Notes under the pieces: model-generated
Databases searched by the model: none
The model's input: only the letters and a program-made list of their open reading frames with translations
What the model was told of the DNA's origin: nothing
Shown here: positions 25,095 through 32,580 of the stretch, piece after piece
Layout: each line of letters begins with the position of its first letter
Position numbering within the stretch: the first letter of the stretch is position 1
From: Eubacterium_B sp034180045
GTDB lineage: Bacteria; Bacillota; Clostridia; Peptostreptococcales; Anaerovoracaceae
DNA length: 59,887 nucleotides
Direction of reading: 5' to 3'
NCBI GenBank assembly: GCA_034180045.1
Contig: JAXFOY010000022.1
Location: 1-59,887 of the forward strand
Program-made: the position numbers and the translations under genes

Positions 25095-26446
25095 AAACAG
25101 ATAGTGATAGGCAGGCAGCGTATAATGCTTTGATAGCGATTGAAAAGGATGGGTCATATTCTAATCTCAAACTTTCCGCAATTCTTGGTGACAAGAACGG
25201 ATATAATCAGGCATTTGTGAGAAATCTTGTCTATGGTGTTATTGAGAAAAAACTTTTTTTGGACTACATACTGAATAAATTTATAAAAAAAGGCATAGAT
25301 AGTACGAAACTTAATGTTATAATTCTTCTTAGAATGGGTCTTTATCAAATTCTATTTATGGATTCGGTTCCCGACTATGCGGCTGTAAGTGAATCTGTAG
25401 CCTTAGCGCGTAAATATGCACGGGGTATGGACGGGTTTACAAATGGTGTATTGCGCAGTTTTCTCAGAAACAGAGATGAAGCTTTGGCTATTGATATTGA
25501 TGATAAATCTGAGTATTTAAGTATCAAGTATTCATGTGGAGTTAAACTGGTAAAAGCGTTGGAAGCCATGATAGGAAGCGGGAATACGGAGCGTTTTCTT
25601 GCACATGCTCAGGAGAGAGCAAGCCTTTCAATCAGGGTGAATTCAGCTAAAATTTCTGTAGATGAACTTATTGTGCGTCTACAGAATAAAAACTATGCAG
25701 TTGAAAAATCAAAGCTGAGCAGCAGGGCATTGCTAATCAAAGGAGACTCGATAACGGAGCTTGATGAATACAAGCAGGGTTTATTTTCAATTCAAAGCGA
25801 GGAGTCTTGTGCCATTGCCGATTTCGCTGCCGCGAAATCTTCGGAGCTTGTAGTTGATCTTTGCGCAGCTCCAGGCGGTAAGACCGCCGCAATGGCAGAA
25901 GCTATGCAAATAGACGCAAAACAGCAAAATGAAGACAGAAATATAGAAAATAAAAATGTCTTAATAAAAAAACAGGGGAAGATTATAGCTTTAGAGCTGT
26001 ATAAACACAGATGTGAGTTGATAAAAGCGACTGCAAGCAGGCTTAAACTTGATAATGTAGAAGTCAACTGTCAAGATGCAGGTGTTTGTGTGGAAAGTTT
26101 GCTTGAGAAAGCGGATTTAGTTTTGGCAGATGTGCCGTGCAGCGGACTTGGAGTCATCAGAAAAAAACCGGAAATAAAATATAAGGATAATTTTAATTTT
26201 GATGAACTGATTAAAATTCAGATGAAAATACTTGAAACAGGATGTAAGTACGTGAAACCGGGAGGAAGGTTAGTATACAGTACTTGTACTATCAACCCGA
26301 ACGAAAATGAACTCCTGATAGAAAAATTCTTAAATGCACATAAGGAATTTATTTCTGAAGATGAAATTAAGCTGTCACCGTTACATAACGGATATGACGG
26401 ATTTTATATGAATAAGCTTAGAAAAGCTGGAAAGGAGACATCCTAA
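25091..26446 (+). CDS. rsmB: 16S rRNA cytosine-967 C5-methyltransferase
   Basis: This 451-residue S-adenosylmethionine-dependent rRNA methyltransferase has an N-terminal NusB-like RNA-binding domain (about 1-140). Its catalytic domain carries DLCAAPGGKTAAMAE (SAM site, about 255-269), ADVPCSGLGVIRKKPE with the first catalytic Cys, and YSTCTINPNENE with the second. The TTG at 25091 overlaps the previous stop and gives the usual N-terminus. A lysine- and asparagine-rich insert near 275-300 is slightly longer than in most homologues. Confidence 0.94.
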   Translation: MKTDSDRQAAYNALIAIEKDGSYSNLKLSAILGDKNGYNQAFVRNLVYGVIEKKLFLDYILNKFIKKGIDSTKLNVIILLRMGLYQILFMDSVPDYAAVSESVALARKYARGMDGFTNGVLRSFLRNRDEALAIDIDDKSEYLSIKYSCGVKLVKALEAMIGSGNTERFLAHAQERASLSIRVNSAKISVDELIVRLQNKNYAVEKSKLSSRALLIKGDSITELDEYKQGLFSIQSEESCAIADFAAAKSSELVVDLCAAPGGKTAAMAEAMQIDAKQQNEDRNIENKNVLIKKQGKIIALELYKHRCELIKATASRLKLDNVEVNCQDAGVCVESLLEKADLVLADVPCSGLGVIRKKPEIKYKDNFNFDELIKIQMKILETGCKYVKPGGRLVYSTCTINPNENELLIEKFLNAHKEFISEDEIKLSPLHNGYDGFYMNKLRKAGKETS

Positions 26447-27180
26447 TGGATGTAGGCTTCAAAACTGATAAGGGCAGGCGTAGATTCAACAATGAAGATG
26501 CTTTTTTTGTGATGAAAAACGACGGTATATTCATTGTGGCGGACGGAGTTGGCGGTAACAATTCCGGTGAGATAGCCAGTAGAACTGCAGTAAACCAAAT
26601 TGTGGAATTTGTGGAAACAAACGAAATAAATGATATGGATGCTGTGGATTTTTTACTTAAATCCATATCGCAGGCAAACTTTAAGGTATTTGATTTGTCG
26701 CAAAAATATAAAGAAAATAACGGTATGGCAACTACTATGGTAATTGCTTATATAAAGGACTCATGGCTATATATACTCAATGTCGGTGATAGCCGCGCAT
26801 ATATATATGAACAGGGATACCTCAGGCAGCTTACGGAAGATCATACTTACGTTAATACTTTGGTAAAACTCGGTATTATAACAAAAGATGAAGCTGAGGT
26901 GCACGATGAAAGGCATAAGATAACCAAAGCGGTGGGTGCGGAATCTGAAATTAAACCTGATATTTCAAGGATAAAAATAAGCAAAGGCGATAAAATTGTG
27001 CTTTGCACAGACGGATTGAGCGGAGAGCTTAGCGAAGATCAAATGGAATCCATCCTTGCAAGAGGAGAAAATATGACAGAAACATGCAAATTGCTGGTTG
27101 AGGCGGCGAATGAAAACGGTGGAAATGATAACATTACCGCTATATGTATAGAGATTACGGAGGAAGATTTCAATGAGTAA
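26446..27180 (+). CDS. stp: PP2C-type Ser/Thr phosphatase (Stp/PrpC)
   Basis: This 244-residue soluble metal-dependent phosphatase reverses phosphorylation by the adjacent PASTA kinase. PP2C motifs are clear: NNEDAF (about 16-21), VADGVGGNNSGEIAS (about 32-46), VGDSRAY, LCTDGLSGEL and GGNDNITAI near the end. It begins at an ATG overlapping the rsmB stop and overlaps the kinase start by eight bases. Phosphatase and kinase are therefore made together. Confidence 0.95.
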   Translation: MDVGFKTDKGRRRFNNEDAFFVMKNDGIFIVADGVGGNNSGEIASRTAVNQIVEFVETNEINDMDAVDFLLKSISQANFKVFDLSQKYKENNGMATTMVIAYIKDSWLYILNVGDSRAYIYEQGYLRQLTEDHTYVNTLVKLGIITKDEAEVHDERHKITKAVGAESEIKPDISRIKISKGDKIVLCTDGLSGELSEDQMESILARGENMTETCKLLVEAANENGGNDNITAICIEITEEDFNE

Positions 27181-29107
27181 GTTATTAGCGGGAAGATACG
27201 AGCTTTTAGAAAAAATTGGCGAAGGCGGTATGGCAGTTGTTTATAAGGCAAAGGACAGACTGCTAAACAGATATGTAGCTATAAAAATACTTAGACCTGA
27301 GTATACCAAGGATGAACAATTTTTAGACAGTTTCAAACGTGAATCTCAAGCTGCTGCGGGTCTTCAACATTCAAATATAGTAGCTATTTACGATGTCGGA
27401 AGGTCGGGTAATATTAACTTTATAGTTATGGAACTGGTCGATGGCAGACCTCTTTCCGAATATATACATGAAAACGGACGTCTTGATTATAAAACGACCA
27501 TAGACATTGCGAAGCAAATGGCATCAGCTCTGGCGATTGCGCATAAGCACGAAATCATACACAGGGACGTTAAGCCGCATAATATCATGATTACATCAGA
27601 CGGGGTTGCAAAACTTACGGATTTCGGTATAGCAAGGGCTGTCAGCAAGTCTACGATGGTGGCGGATACGAGTAAAATTATCGGATCGGTACACTATTTT
27701 TCACCGGAACAGGCTAGAGGTGCGTATGTAGACGAGCGTTCAGATATTTATTCTCTGGGTATTGTGATTTTTGAAATGCTTACGGGGACAGTGCCTTTTG
27801 ATGGAGAAAGCCCGGTAGAGGTAGCATTAAAGCATATCAACGAGGATATTCCGTCACCGGCAAAGCTTGTACCCGGAATACCGCCGGCGCTTGATAAACT
27901 CGTTCTTAAGGCAACTGATAAATTCCAGGCGGGAAGATATAAATCGGCGGAAGAAATGCTTGAAGCTTTGAAAAATATCGAGTTTGTAAGTCATATGGTA
28001 GGCAGCAGTATGTTTGCGGCAGAGCAGGAAAAACCATACAGGGAATCAAGAAACATTTCTGAGTCCATAGAGACCGAACATAAATCAAGTTCCAGAGAAA
28101 GAAGCAGGAAGCAGGTTGCCATACCTGTTACAGCAAGAAATCAAAACAAAAATAAGAAAAAGAAAAAAATCGCAATAATTGCGGGTATTATTGTAGCACT
28201 TATAGCCGTATTGACAGGAATCCTTTATGTTTCGGGTATAATAGGAGGGGCAAATTCTGAGGTAACGGTTCCCGATTTGAAAGGGAAAAGCTATGATGAT
28301 GCAAAAGAAATTTTGGAAGCAAAAGGTCTTAAGATAGAAAAGGCGGACGAGCCTGTTGCAAGTGAAACCGTAGCCAAAGGAAAGATAGTTTCTCAGACGC
28401 CGGTGAAAGACTCCAAGGTAAAGAAGGGGCGCACGGTGAAAGTTATTTTGAGTGCAGGAAATATTGAACTTAAGGTGCCTGATTTGACAGGTTTGTCATA
28501 TAAGGAAGCGAAAAATTTGTTGGCGGAAATGGGGCTGCAAATTTCAAAGGGAGATGAAGTTGACAGTGATTCCATAGCGGAAGGTTTGGTTGCTGCGCAG
28601 TATCCTGAGGCAAAGACAAAGGTAGAAAAGGGTGATATTATCACTGTAAACATAAGCAAGGGTGCAAAGGACGCCGTAATTCCTAAACTGGTTGGAACCG
28701 TGTTCACATCCGAAGCCGATTTGAGCGCAATCTTGAGTAAATATGGATATAAACTTGGAAAGCTAAGCTATGAGGAAAGCTATGAAACTCCGGGAACTAT
28801 AATAAAGCAGTCTCCTGAGGCAGGTACTACAGCGGAAAAGAAAACTACGGTTGACGTTGTCATAAGTAAGGCAAAAGCAAAGGCTGTAATACCAAGCCTT
28901 ACAGGCAAAACTGTAGAAGAGGTTGAAGCGGCATTGAAAAATGAAGGCTTTGCACTTGGAAGGGTAGTCGAAGAAGAAATCGAAGGCTTTGCACCGGGAA
29001 CAGTATTCAAACAGTATCCGGCAGCAAATGCCGAATATCAGACCGGTTCGACTGTGGATATATGGATTGCTAAGAGCAAGGGCGGAACATCCGGCGGAGG
29101 CGAATAA
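27173..29107 (+). CDS. prkC: PASTA-domain Ser/Thr protein kinase (PrkC/Stk)
   Basis: This 644-residue transmembrane kinase senses muropeptides or lipid II and controls growth and division. The cytoplasmic kinase domain (about 1-270) has IGEGGMAVVYKAKD, VAIKIL, the catalytic HRDVKPHNIMI (about 136-146) and DFGIARA. A basic linker leads to one membrane span (about 330-350), followed by four extracellular PASTA repeats (about 362-640), each opening with PDLKG, PDLTG, PKLVG or PSLTG. The short C-terminus is Gly-rich. The gene lies in the conserved rsmB-stp-prkC-rsgA-rpe order. Confidence 0.97.
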   Translation: MSKLLAGRYELLEKIGEGGMAVVYKAKDRLLNRYVAIKILRPEYTKDEQFLDSFKRESQAAAGLQHSNIVAIYDVGRSGNINFIVMELVDGRPLSEYIHENGRLDYKTTIDIAKQMASALAIAHKHEIIHRDVKPHNIMITSDGVAKLTDFGIARAVSKSTMVADTSKIIGSVHYFSPEQARGAYVDERSDIYSLGIVIFEMLTGTVPFDGESPVEVALKHINEDIPSPAKLVPGIPPALDKLVLKATDKFQAGRYKSAEEMLEALKNIEFVSHMVGSSMFAAEQEKPYRESRNISESIETEHKSSSRERSRKQVAIPVTARNQNKNKKKKKIAIIAGIIVALIAVLTGILYVSGIIGGANSEVTVPDLKGKSYDDAKEILEAKGLKIEKADEPVASETVAKGKIVSQTPVKDSKVKKGRTVKVILSAGNIELKVPDLTGLSYKEAKNLLAEMGLQISKGDEVDSDSIAEGLVAAQYPEAKTKVEKGDIITVNISKGAKDAVIPKLVGTVFTSEADLSAILSKYGYKLGKLSYEESYETPGTIIKQSPEAGTTAEKKTTVDVVISKAKAKAVIPSLTGKTVEEVEAALKNEGFALGRVVEEEIEGFAPGTVFKQYPAANAEYQTGSTVDIWIAKSKGGTSGGGE

Positions 29108-29112
29108 TATAT

Positions 29113-29982
29113 ATGAGAGGTCTTATCGTCAAGGGAATAGGCGGATTCTATTTTGTGAAAGCAGGCGATGAAATATATAGAGCTAAGGGCAGAGGTAATT
29201 TTAAGAAATCAAATATTACTCTAACCGTAGGCGATGAAGTCGAACTTAATCTATCGCAGGATGGAGAAAGCGACTCCGTTATTGAAAACATATATCCACG
29301 AAGGAATATATTTGTCAGACCGGCAATTTCAAACGTAGATCAGGTAATTGTGGTGACTGCGCTCTCAGAACCAAAGCCAAGCCTTGAAATAATAGATAGA
29401 ATGCTTGTTAATGCAGAAGTGAACGACATAGAGCCGATGCTTTGTATAACCAAGCCTGACCTTGCATCAGAGCCGGAGCTGAAAAAACTTTTGGAAATCT
29501 ATTCGCCCATATATAAATGCTTTGTTGTAAACGGCTTAAATGGAGAGGGTATAAATGAACTTGCAAGTGTTTTGCGGGATAAAAAAACAGCTCTTATGGG
29601 ACCGTCAGGCGTAGGTAAATCAACGATTACAAATCTTCTATCTCCGCAGGCTCTGATGGAAACCGGGTATATAAGCGAAAAGACAAGACGAGGGAAGCAT
29701 ACTACAAGGCATGTAGAGATTTTTTCATGTCATGGCGGCTATATCTTTGATACACCGGGGTTTACATCACTTTTCACCGATGGAATAGAACTTGAGAATT
29801 TGCCGAAGCTTTTTCCGGAATTTGCTGAGCTGAGACATATGTGCAGGTTTGATAACTGTATGCACATAAGTGAGCCAAATTGCGAAATCAGAAAAGCATT
29901 AGATGACAATAGTATATCAAAGTCAAGGTACTTGTCATATATAAATATGGTGGATGAAATTAAGAAGAAAAAGAAATTTTAA
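29113..29982 (+). CDS. rsgA: Ribosome small-subunit GTPase RsgA
   Basis: This 289-residue circularly permuted GTPase helps the 30S subunit mature. It has an N-terminal OB domain, then the G4-like ITKPDL, then P-loop GPSGVGKSTITNLL (about 159-172) and G3 DTPGFTS (about 213-219). A C-terminal zinc site runs CRFDNCMH...C (about 240-255). Order and length are typical. GGAGG lies about a dozen bases before the ATG, slightly far. It follows the kinase gene by five bases. Confidence 0.96.
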   Translation: MRGLIVKGIGGFYFVKAGDEIYRAKGRGNFKKSNITLTVGDEVELNLSQDGESDSVIENIYPRRNIFVRPAISNVDQVIVVTALSEPKPSLEIIDRMLVNAEVNDIEPMLCITKPDLASEPELKKLLEIYSPIYKCFVVNGLNGEGINELASVLRDKKTALMGPSGVGKSTITNLLSPQALMETGYISEKTRRGKHTTRHVEIFSCHGGYIFDTPGFTSLFTDGIELENLPKLFPEFAELRHMCRFDNCMHISEPNCEIRKALDDNSISKSRYLSYINMVDEIKKKKKF

Positions 29983-29996
29983 TTAAGGAGAAATAC

Positions 29997-30650
29997 ATGA
30001 AAAAATTGGCACCTTCTCTTTTATCCGCAGATTTTTCCAGGTTGGGAGAACAGGCGGAACTGGTAAGCAGATGTGGAGCGGATTATTTACATATAGATGT
30101 AATGGATGGGCATTTTGTTCCAAATATAAGCTATGGTGCATCGGTAATGAAGTCACTTGATAAATGTAATACGGTACCGTATGATGTTCACTTGATGATT
30201 GAAAATGCGGACTTGTTTGTAGATGATTTTGTTACGGATAAGACCGAATATATAATAATTCATCAAGAGGCTTGTACGCATCTTCACAGGAGCATACAAA
30301 ATATTAAGAGCAAAGGTGTCAAGGCGGGTGTTGCACTAAATCCGGCTACACCGATTTGTATGCTTGAAAATATAATTGAAGATGTGGATTTGGTTTTGAT
30401 TATGTCGGTAAATCCGGGATTCGGCGGACAGAAATTCATAGATGGTGCTTTAAGCAAAATTATGAAGCTATCAGAACTGAGGAGTAAGCGAAATTTAGAA
30501 TTTGTAATTGAAGTCGACGGAGGGGTTTCTACATCAAATGCAAAACTTTTGATAGATGCAGGCGCCGATATTCTCGTGGCAGGTTCCGCAGTGTTCGGAG
30601 CGACTGATATTGCGGCAAGAATGTCGGAATTTAAGGAGTTAATGAAGTAA
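29997..30650 (+). CDS. rpe: Ribulose-phosphate 3-epimerase
   Basis: This 217-residue TIM-barrel enzyme interconverts ribulose-5-phosphate and xylulose-5-phosphate in the pentose phosphate pathway. Motifs are APSLLSADF, HIDVMDGHFVPN (about 32-43), VHLMIENAD, MSVNPGFGGQKF (about 137-148) and VDGGVSTSNAKLL. The metal-binding His and Asp residues are present. AAGGAG precedes the ATG. It is the last gene of the housekeeping run and is followed by a terminator. Confidence 0.96.
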   Translation: MKKLAPSLLSADFSRLGEQAELVSRCGADYLHIDVMDGHFVPNISYGASVMKSLDKCNTVPYDVHLMIENADLFVDDFVTDKTEYIIIHQEACTHLHRSIQNIKSKGVKAGVALNPATPICMLENIIEDVDLVLIMSVNPGFGGQKFIDGALSKIMKLSELRSKRNLEFVIEVDGGVSTSNAKLLIDAGADILVAGSAVFGATDIAARMSEFKELMK

Positions 30651-30706
30651 GTCGGTCGATTTTTTTCGTTATGACGGTAAATATAATTATAAAATAGCAA
30701 TAAATT

Positions 30707-30756
30707 ATGAGATGACCGCACCGGCGTAATCGGTGTTATGGAACATCTCATTTTTA
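30707..30756 (+). terminator. Terminator after rpe
   Basis: ATGAGATG (30707-30714) pairs with CATCTCAT (30744-30751), followed by TTTTTAG. Inside the large loop is a smaller helix, CACCG (30719-30723) with CGGTG (30731-30735). The nested form is slightly unusual, but the U-tract supports a terminator of the upstream operon. Confidence 0.7.
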
Positions 30757-30860
30757 GTTCATGCACATCTTCATATTTCTTCCTCATAAAAATATATGCA
30801 GTATTTAACTATATTGCAATGAAAATGTAATATGTTCAATGTATTGTAAGGTGATGACTA

Positions 30861-30890
30861 TTGAAATTTGCAGGATTTTTACTATACAAT
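30861..30890 (+). promoter_or_regulatory. Sigma-70-type promoter of the surface protein gene
   Basis: TTGAAA at 30861-30866 and TACAAT at 30885-30890, with an 18-base spacer, lie 34 bases upstream of the surface protein ATG. This is the only reasonable promoter after the preceding terminator. Confidence 0.5.
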
Positions 30891-30924
30891 TATACTGTCG
30901 GTAACAATGAGAGGAGAACAACTA

Positions 30925-32406
30925 ATGAAAAAAACAAAAAGAGTAACCGCAATTATTTTATCTCTGGTCATGCTTACAATCTTGATTCCTCAAACAGTTC
31001 TAGCCGCAGAAACTAATAAAAATCGCTATGAGGAAGAACTGGGCGTAAGAGCAATTGTTAAAGATGCAGAAATCCATGTATTTACTACAAAAAAGGCCGG
31101 AAAAATTGAATTAACAAGGAAAAATTGGGGTCCTATATTTTCGCAAGGATTGGGATATAGAGAATATACTGCAAAACCCGCAGATGGATGGGTATGGAAA
31201 GGTTGGACTTACGAACAATTATTCAATGGAAAAGATTTAGGCAATCGTACCGACTTATTCGGAATGAGATTTTCATTTTCAAATAACAGTTTTTATTGGG
31301 GAGCGCCATACGAAAAACCAAATAAAACTATCTCTGTTAACCGTCTTTTGACAACCTTGGAAACAACGTGGAATAAAATAACATATAATATATATGCAAA
31401 TTTCAATCCCACAATAAATGCGACCGCTGGCAATGGGGGCAGCGTTACAGATGCCGGAGTCAAGGAAGTTAAATATGGTGACAGTAAGACTTATGCCATT
31501 ACCGCCGCTGAGGGAAAAGAGATAGATTCACTTACGGTGGATGGTAATATTGTTCCGACAAAAGCCGGAATCGGTACATTTACATATAACTTTATCAATG
31601 TAACCGAGCCGCATACTATCAATGTAACATTCAAAAATAAGACTCATGATGTTTCATATGAATTTGTCAGCAAAACGGCAAACACAAAGCTTCCGGAAAG
31701 CGTAAGCAATTTACTTCCCAAGGCCTCTAAAGTCCTCTATGGAACAGAGGTGACTGCAGTTAAACCGTCTTTGCTATCGGTAAAGGAACCTGATGGAGTG
31801 TGGTCTTTCAAGGGCTATGACAAGGAAAGTCAAAAAGTGACAACTGATGTGAAATTTACAGGAACTTGGACATTTGCAAAATATGCATCTGTAATCAATA
31901 ATGCTCCAACTATTACAGCAAATGATAAAACGATTACTGTTGGTGACAAATTTGATCCATTAGAGGGTGTAAAGGCTACTGATAAAGAAGATGGCGTTAT
32001 TAAAGATATTAAAATCATGAAAAATACTGTAAATCCGTCGAAAGCGGGAACATACGAAGTAATATATAAGGTGTCTGATAAAAAAGGTGCTTCTGCCACC
32101 AAAAAAATTAAGGTCACAGTAAAAGAGGCTCTAAAAAACAACATGCCGCCTAAAGGCAGCGGTAAGCACAAAATTAAAAGCAAGATAAAAGTCATAGAAA
32201 AGGCAAAAGATAACAGTCAAGCAAAAGAAAAGCAAGCTCCTGTTCAAAATACCGTAGAGAAAAAAGAGCTTAAAAAAGATGTTAAGGCATTAGCTGCTGT
32301 AAACACAGGGGATAATTCAAATATTATGCTATTTAGCATAGCAGCACTAATTTCTTTTATCGGTGCATTAATGCTAAGATTTTACGAGAAAAACAAAAGT
32401 GAATAA
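30925..32406 (+). CDS. Secreted surface protein with SHIRT-like and Ig-like domains, wall-anchored
   Basis: This 493-residue protein starts at ATG 30925 with GAGGAG upstream; the longer open frame lacks a ribosome site. It has a signal peptide (about 1-28) and a novel N-terminal domain to about 160. A Gly-rich repeat of the kind ATAGNGGSVTDAG follows at about 163-238. Then come a SHIRT-like domain (SYEFVSKTANTKLPESV, about 244-318) and a DUF5011/Ig-like domain (about 327-399). After a Lys-rich linker it ends in VNTGDNS, a membrane span and a short basic tail, like a sortase signal, but without the LP of LPXTG. It is probably a monocistronic adhesin or stalk. The ligand is unknown. Confidence 0.75.
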   Translation: MKKTKRVTAIILSLVMLTILIPQTVLAAETNKNRYEEELGVRAIVKDAEIHVFTTKKAGKIELTRKNWGPIFSQGLGYREYTAKPADGWVWKGWTYEQLFNGKDLGNRTDLFGMRFSFSNNSFYWGAPYEKPNKTISVNRLLTTLETTWNKITYNIYANFNPTINATAGNGGSVTDAGVKEVKYGDSKTYAITAAEGKEIDSLTVDGNIVPTKAGIGTFTYNFINVTEPHTINVTFKNKTHDVSYEFVSKTANTKLPESVSNLLPKASKVLYGTEVTAVKPSLLSVKEPDGVWSFKGYDKESQKVTTDVKFTGTWTFAKYASVINNAPTITANDKTITVGDKFDPLEGVKATDKEDGVIKDIKIMKNTVNPSKAGTYEVIYKVSDKKGASATKKIKVTVKEALKNNMPPKGSGKHKIKSKIKVIEKAKDNSQAKEKQAPVQNTVEKKELKKDVKALAAVNTGDNSNIMLFSIAALISFIGALMLRFYEKNKSE

Positions 32407-32434
32407 TCACTAATAGCGATGAGCTATCTATCAG

Positions 32435-32461
32435 GGCAGGGATGATAATCCCTGCCTTTTT
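32435..32461 (+). terminator. Terminator of the surface protein gene
   Basis: GGCAGGGA (32435-32442) pairs with TCCCTGCC (32449-32456) around a 6-base loop and is followed by TTTTTG. This is a strong GC-rich intrinsic terminator 29 bases after the stop codon. Confidence 0.88.
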
Positions 32462-32511
32462 GAAACTGTGAAAAATTTGTAAATTTGCCTTACGGGATGT
32501 AAATATAAAAG

Positions 32512-32566
32512 AAAAAAAGAAAGCCTACTTAGTATATTGTTATATATCGGTAGGCTTTTTTTTTTT
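32512..32566. terminator. Bidirectional terminator facing pbp1A
   Basis: AAGCCTAC (32521-32528) pairs with GTAGGCTT (32550-32557) around a 21-base AT-rich loop. A long T run follows on the + strand. An A-rich run (32512-32520) precedes it, so the - strand also ends in a T-rich tract. It lies just past the end of the - strand penicillin-binding protein gene and likely ends that transcript. Confidence 0.75.
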
Positions 32567-32580
32567 GCATCTTTTATAAT

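Noticed and set aside
32300..32400. Classical LPXTG sorting signal in the surface protein
   Set aside because: The sequence reads AAVNTGDNS before the membrane span, without Leu-Pro, so it is recorded only as a sortase-like variant.
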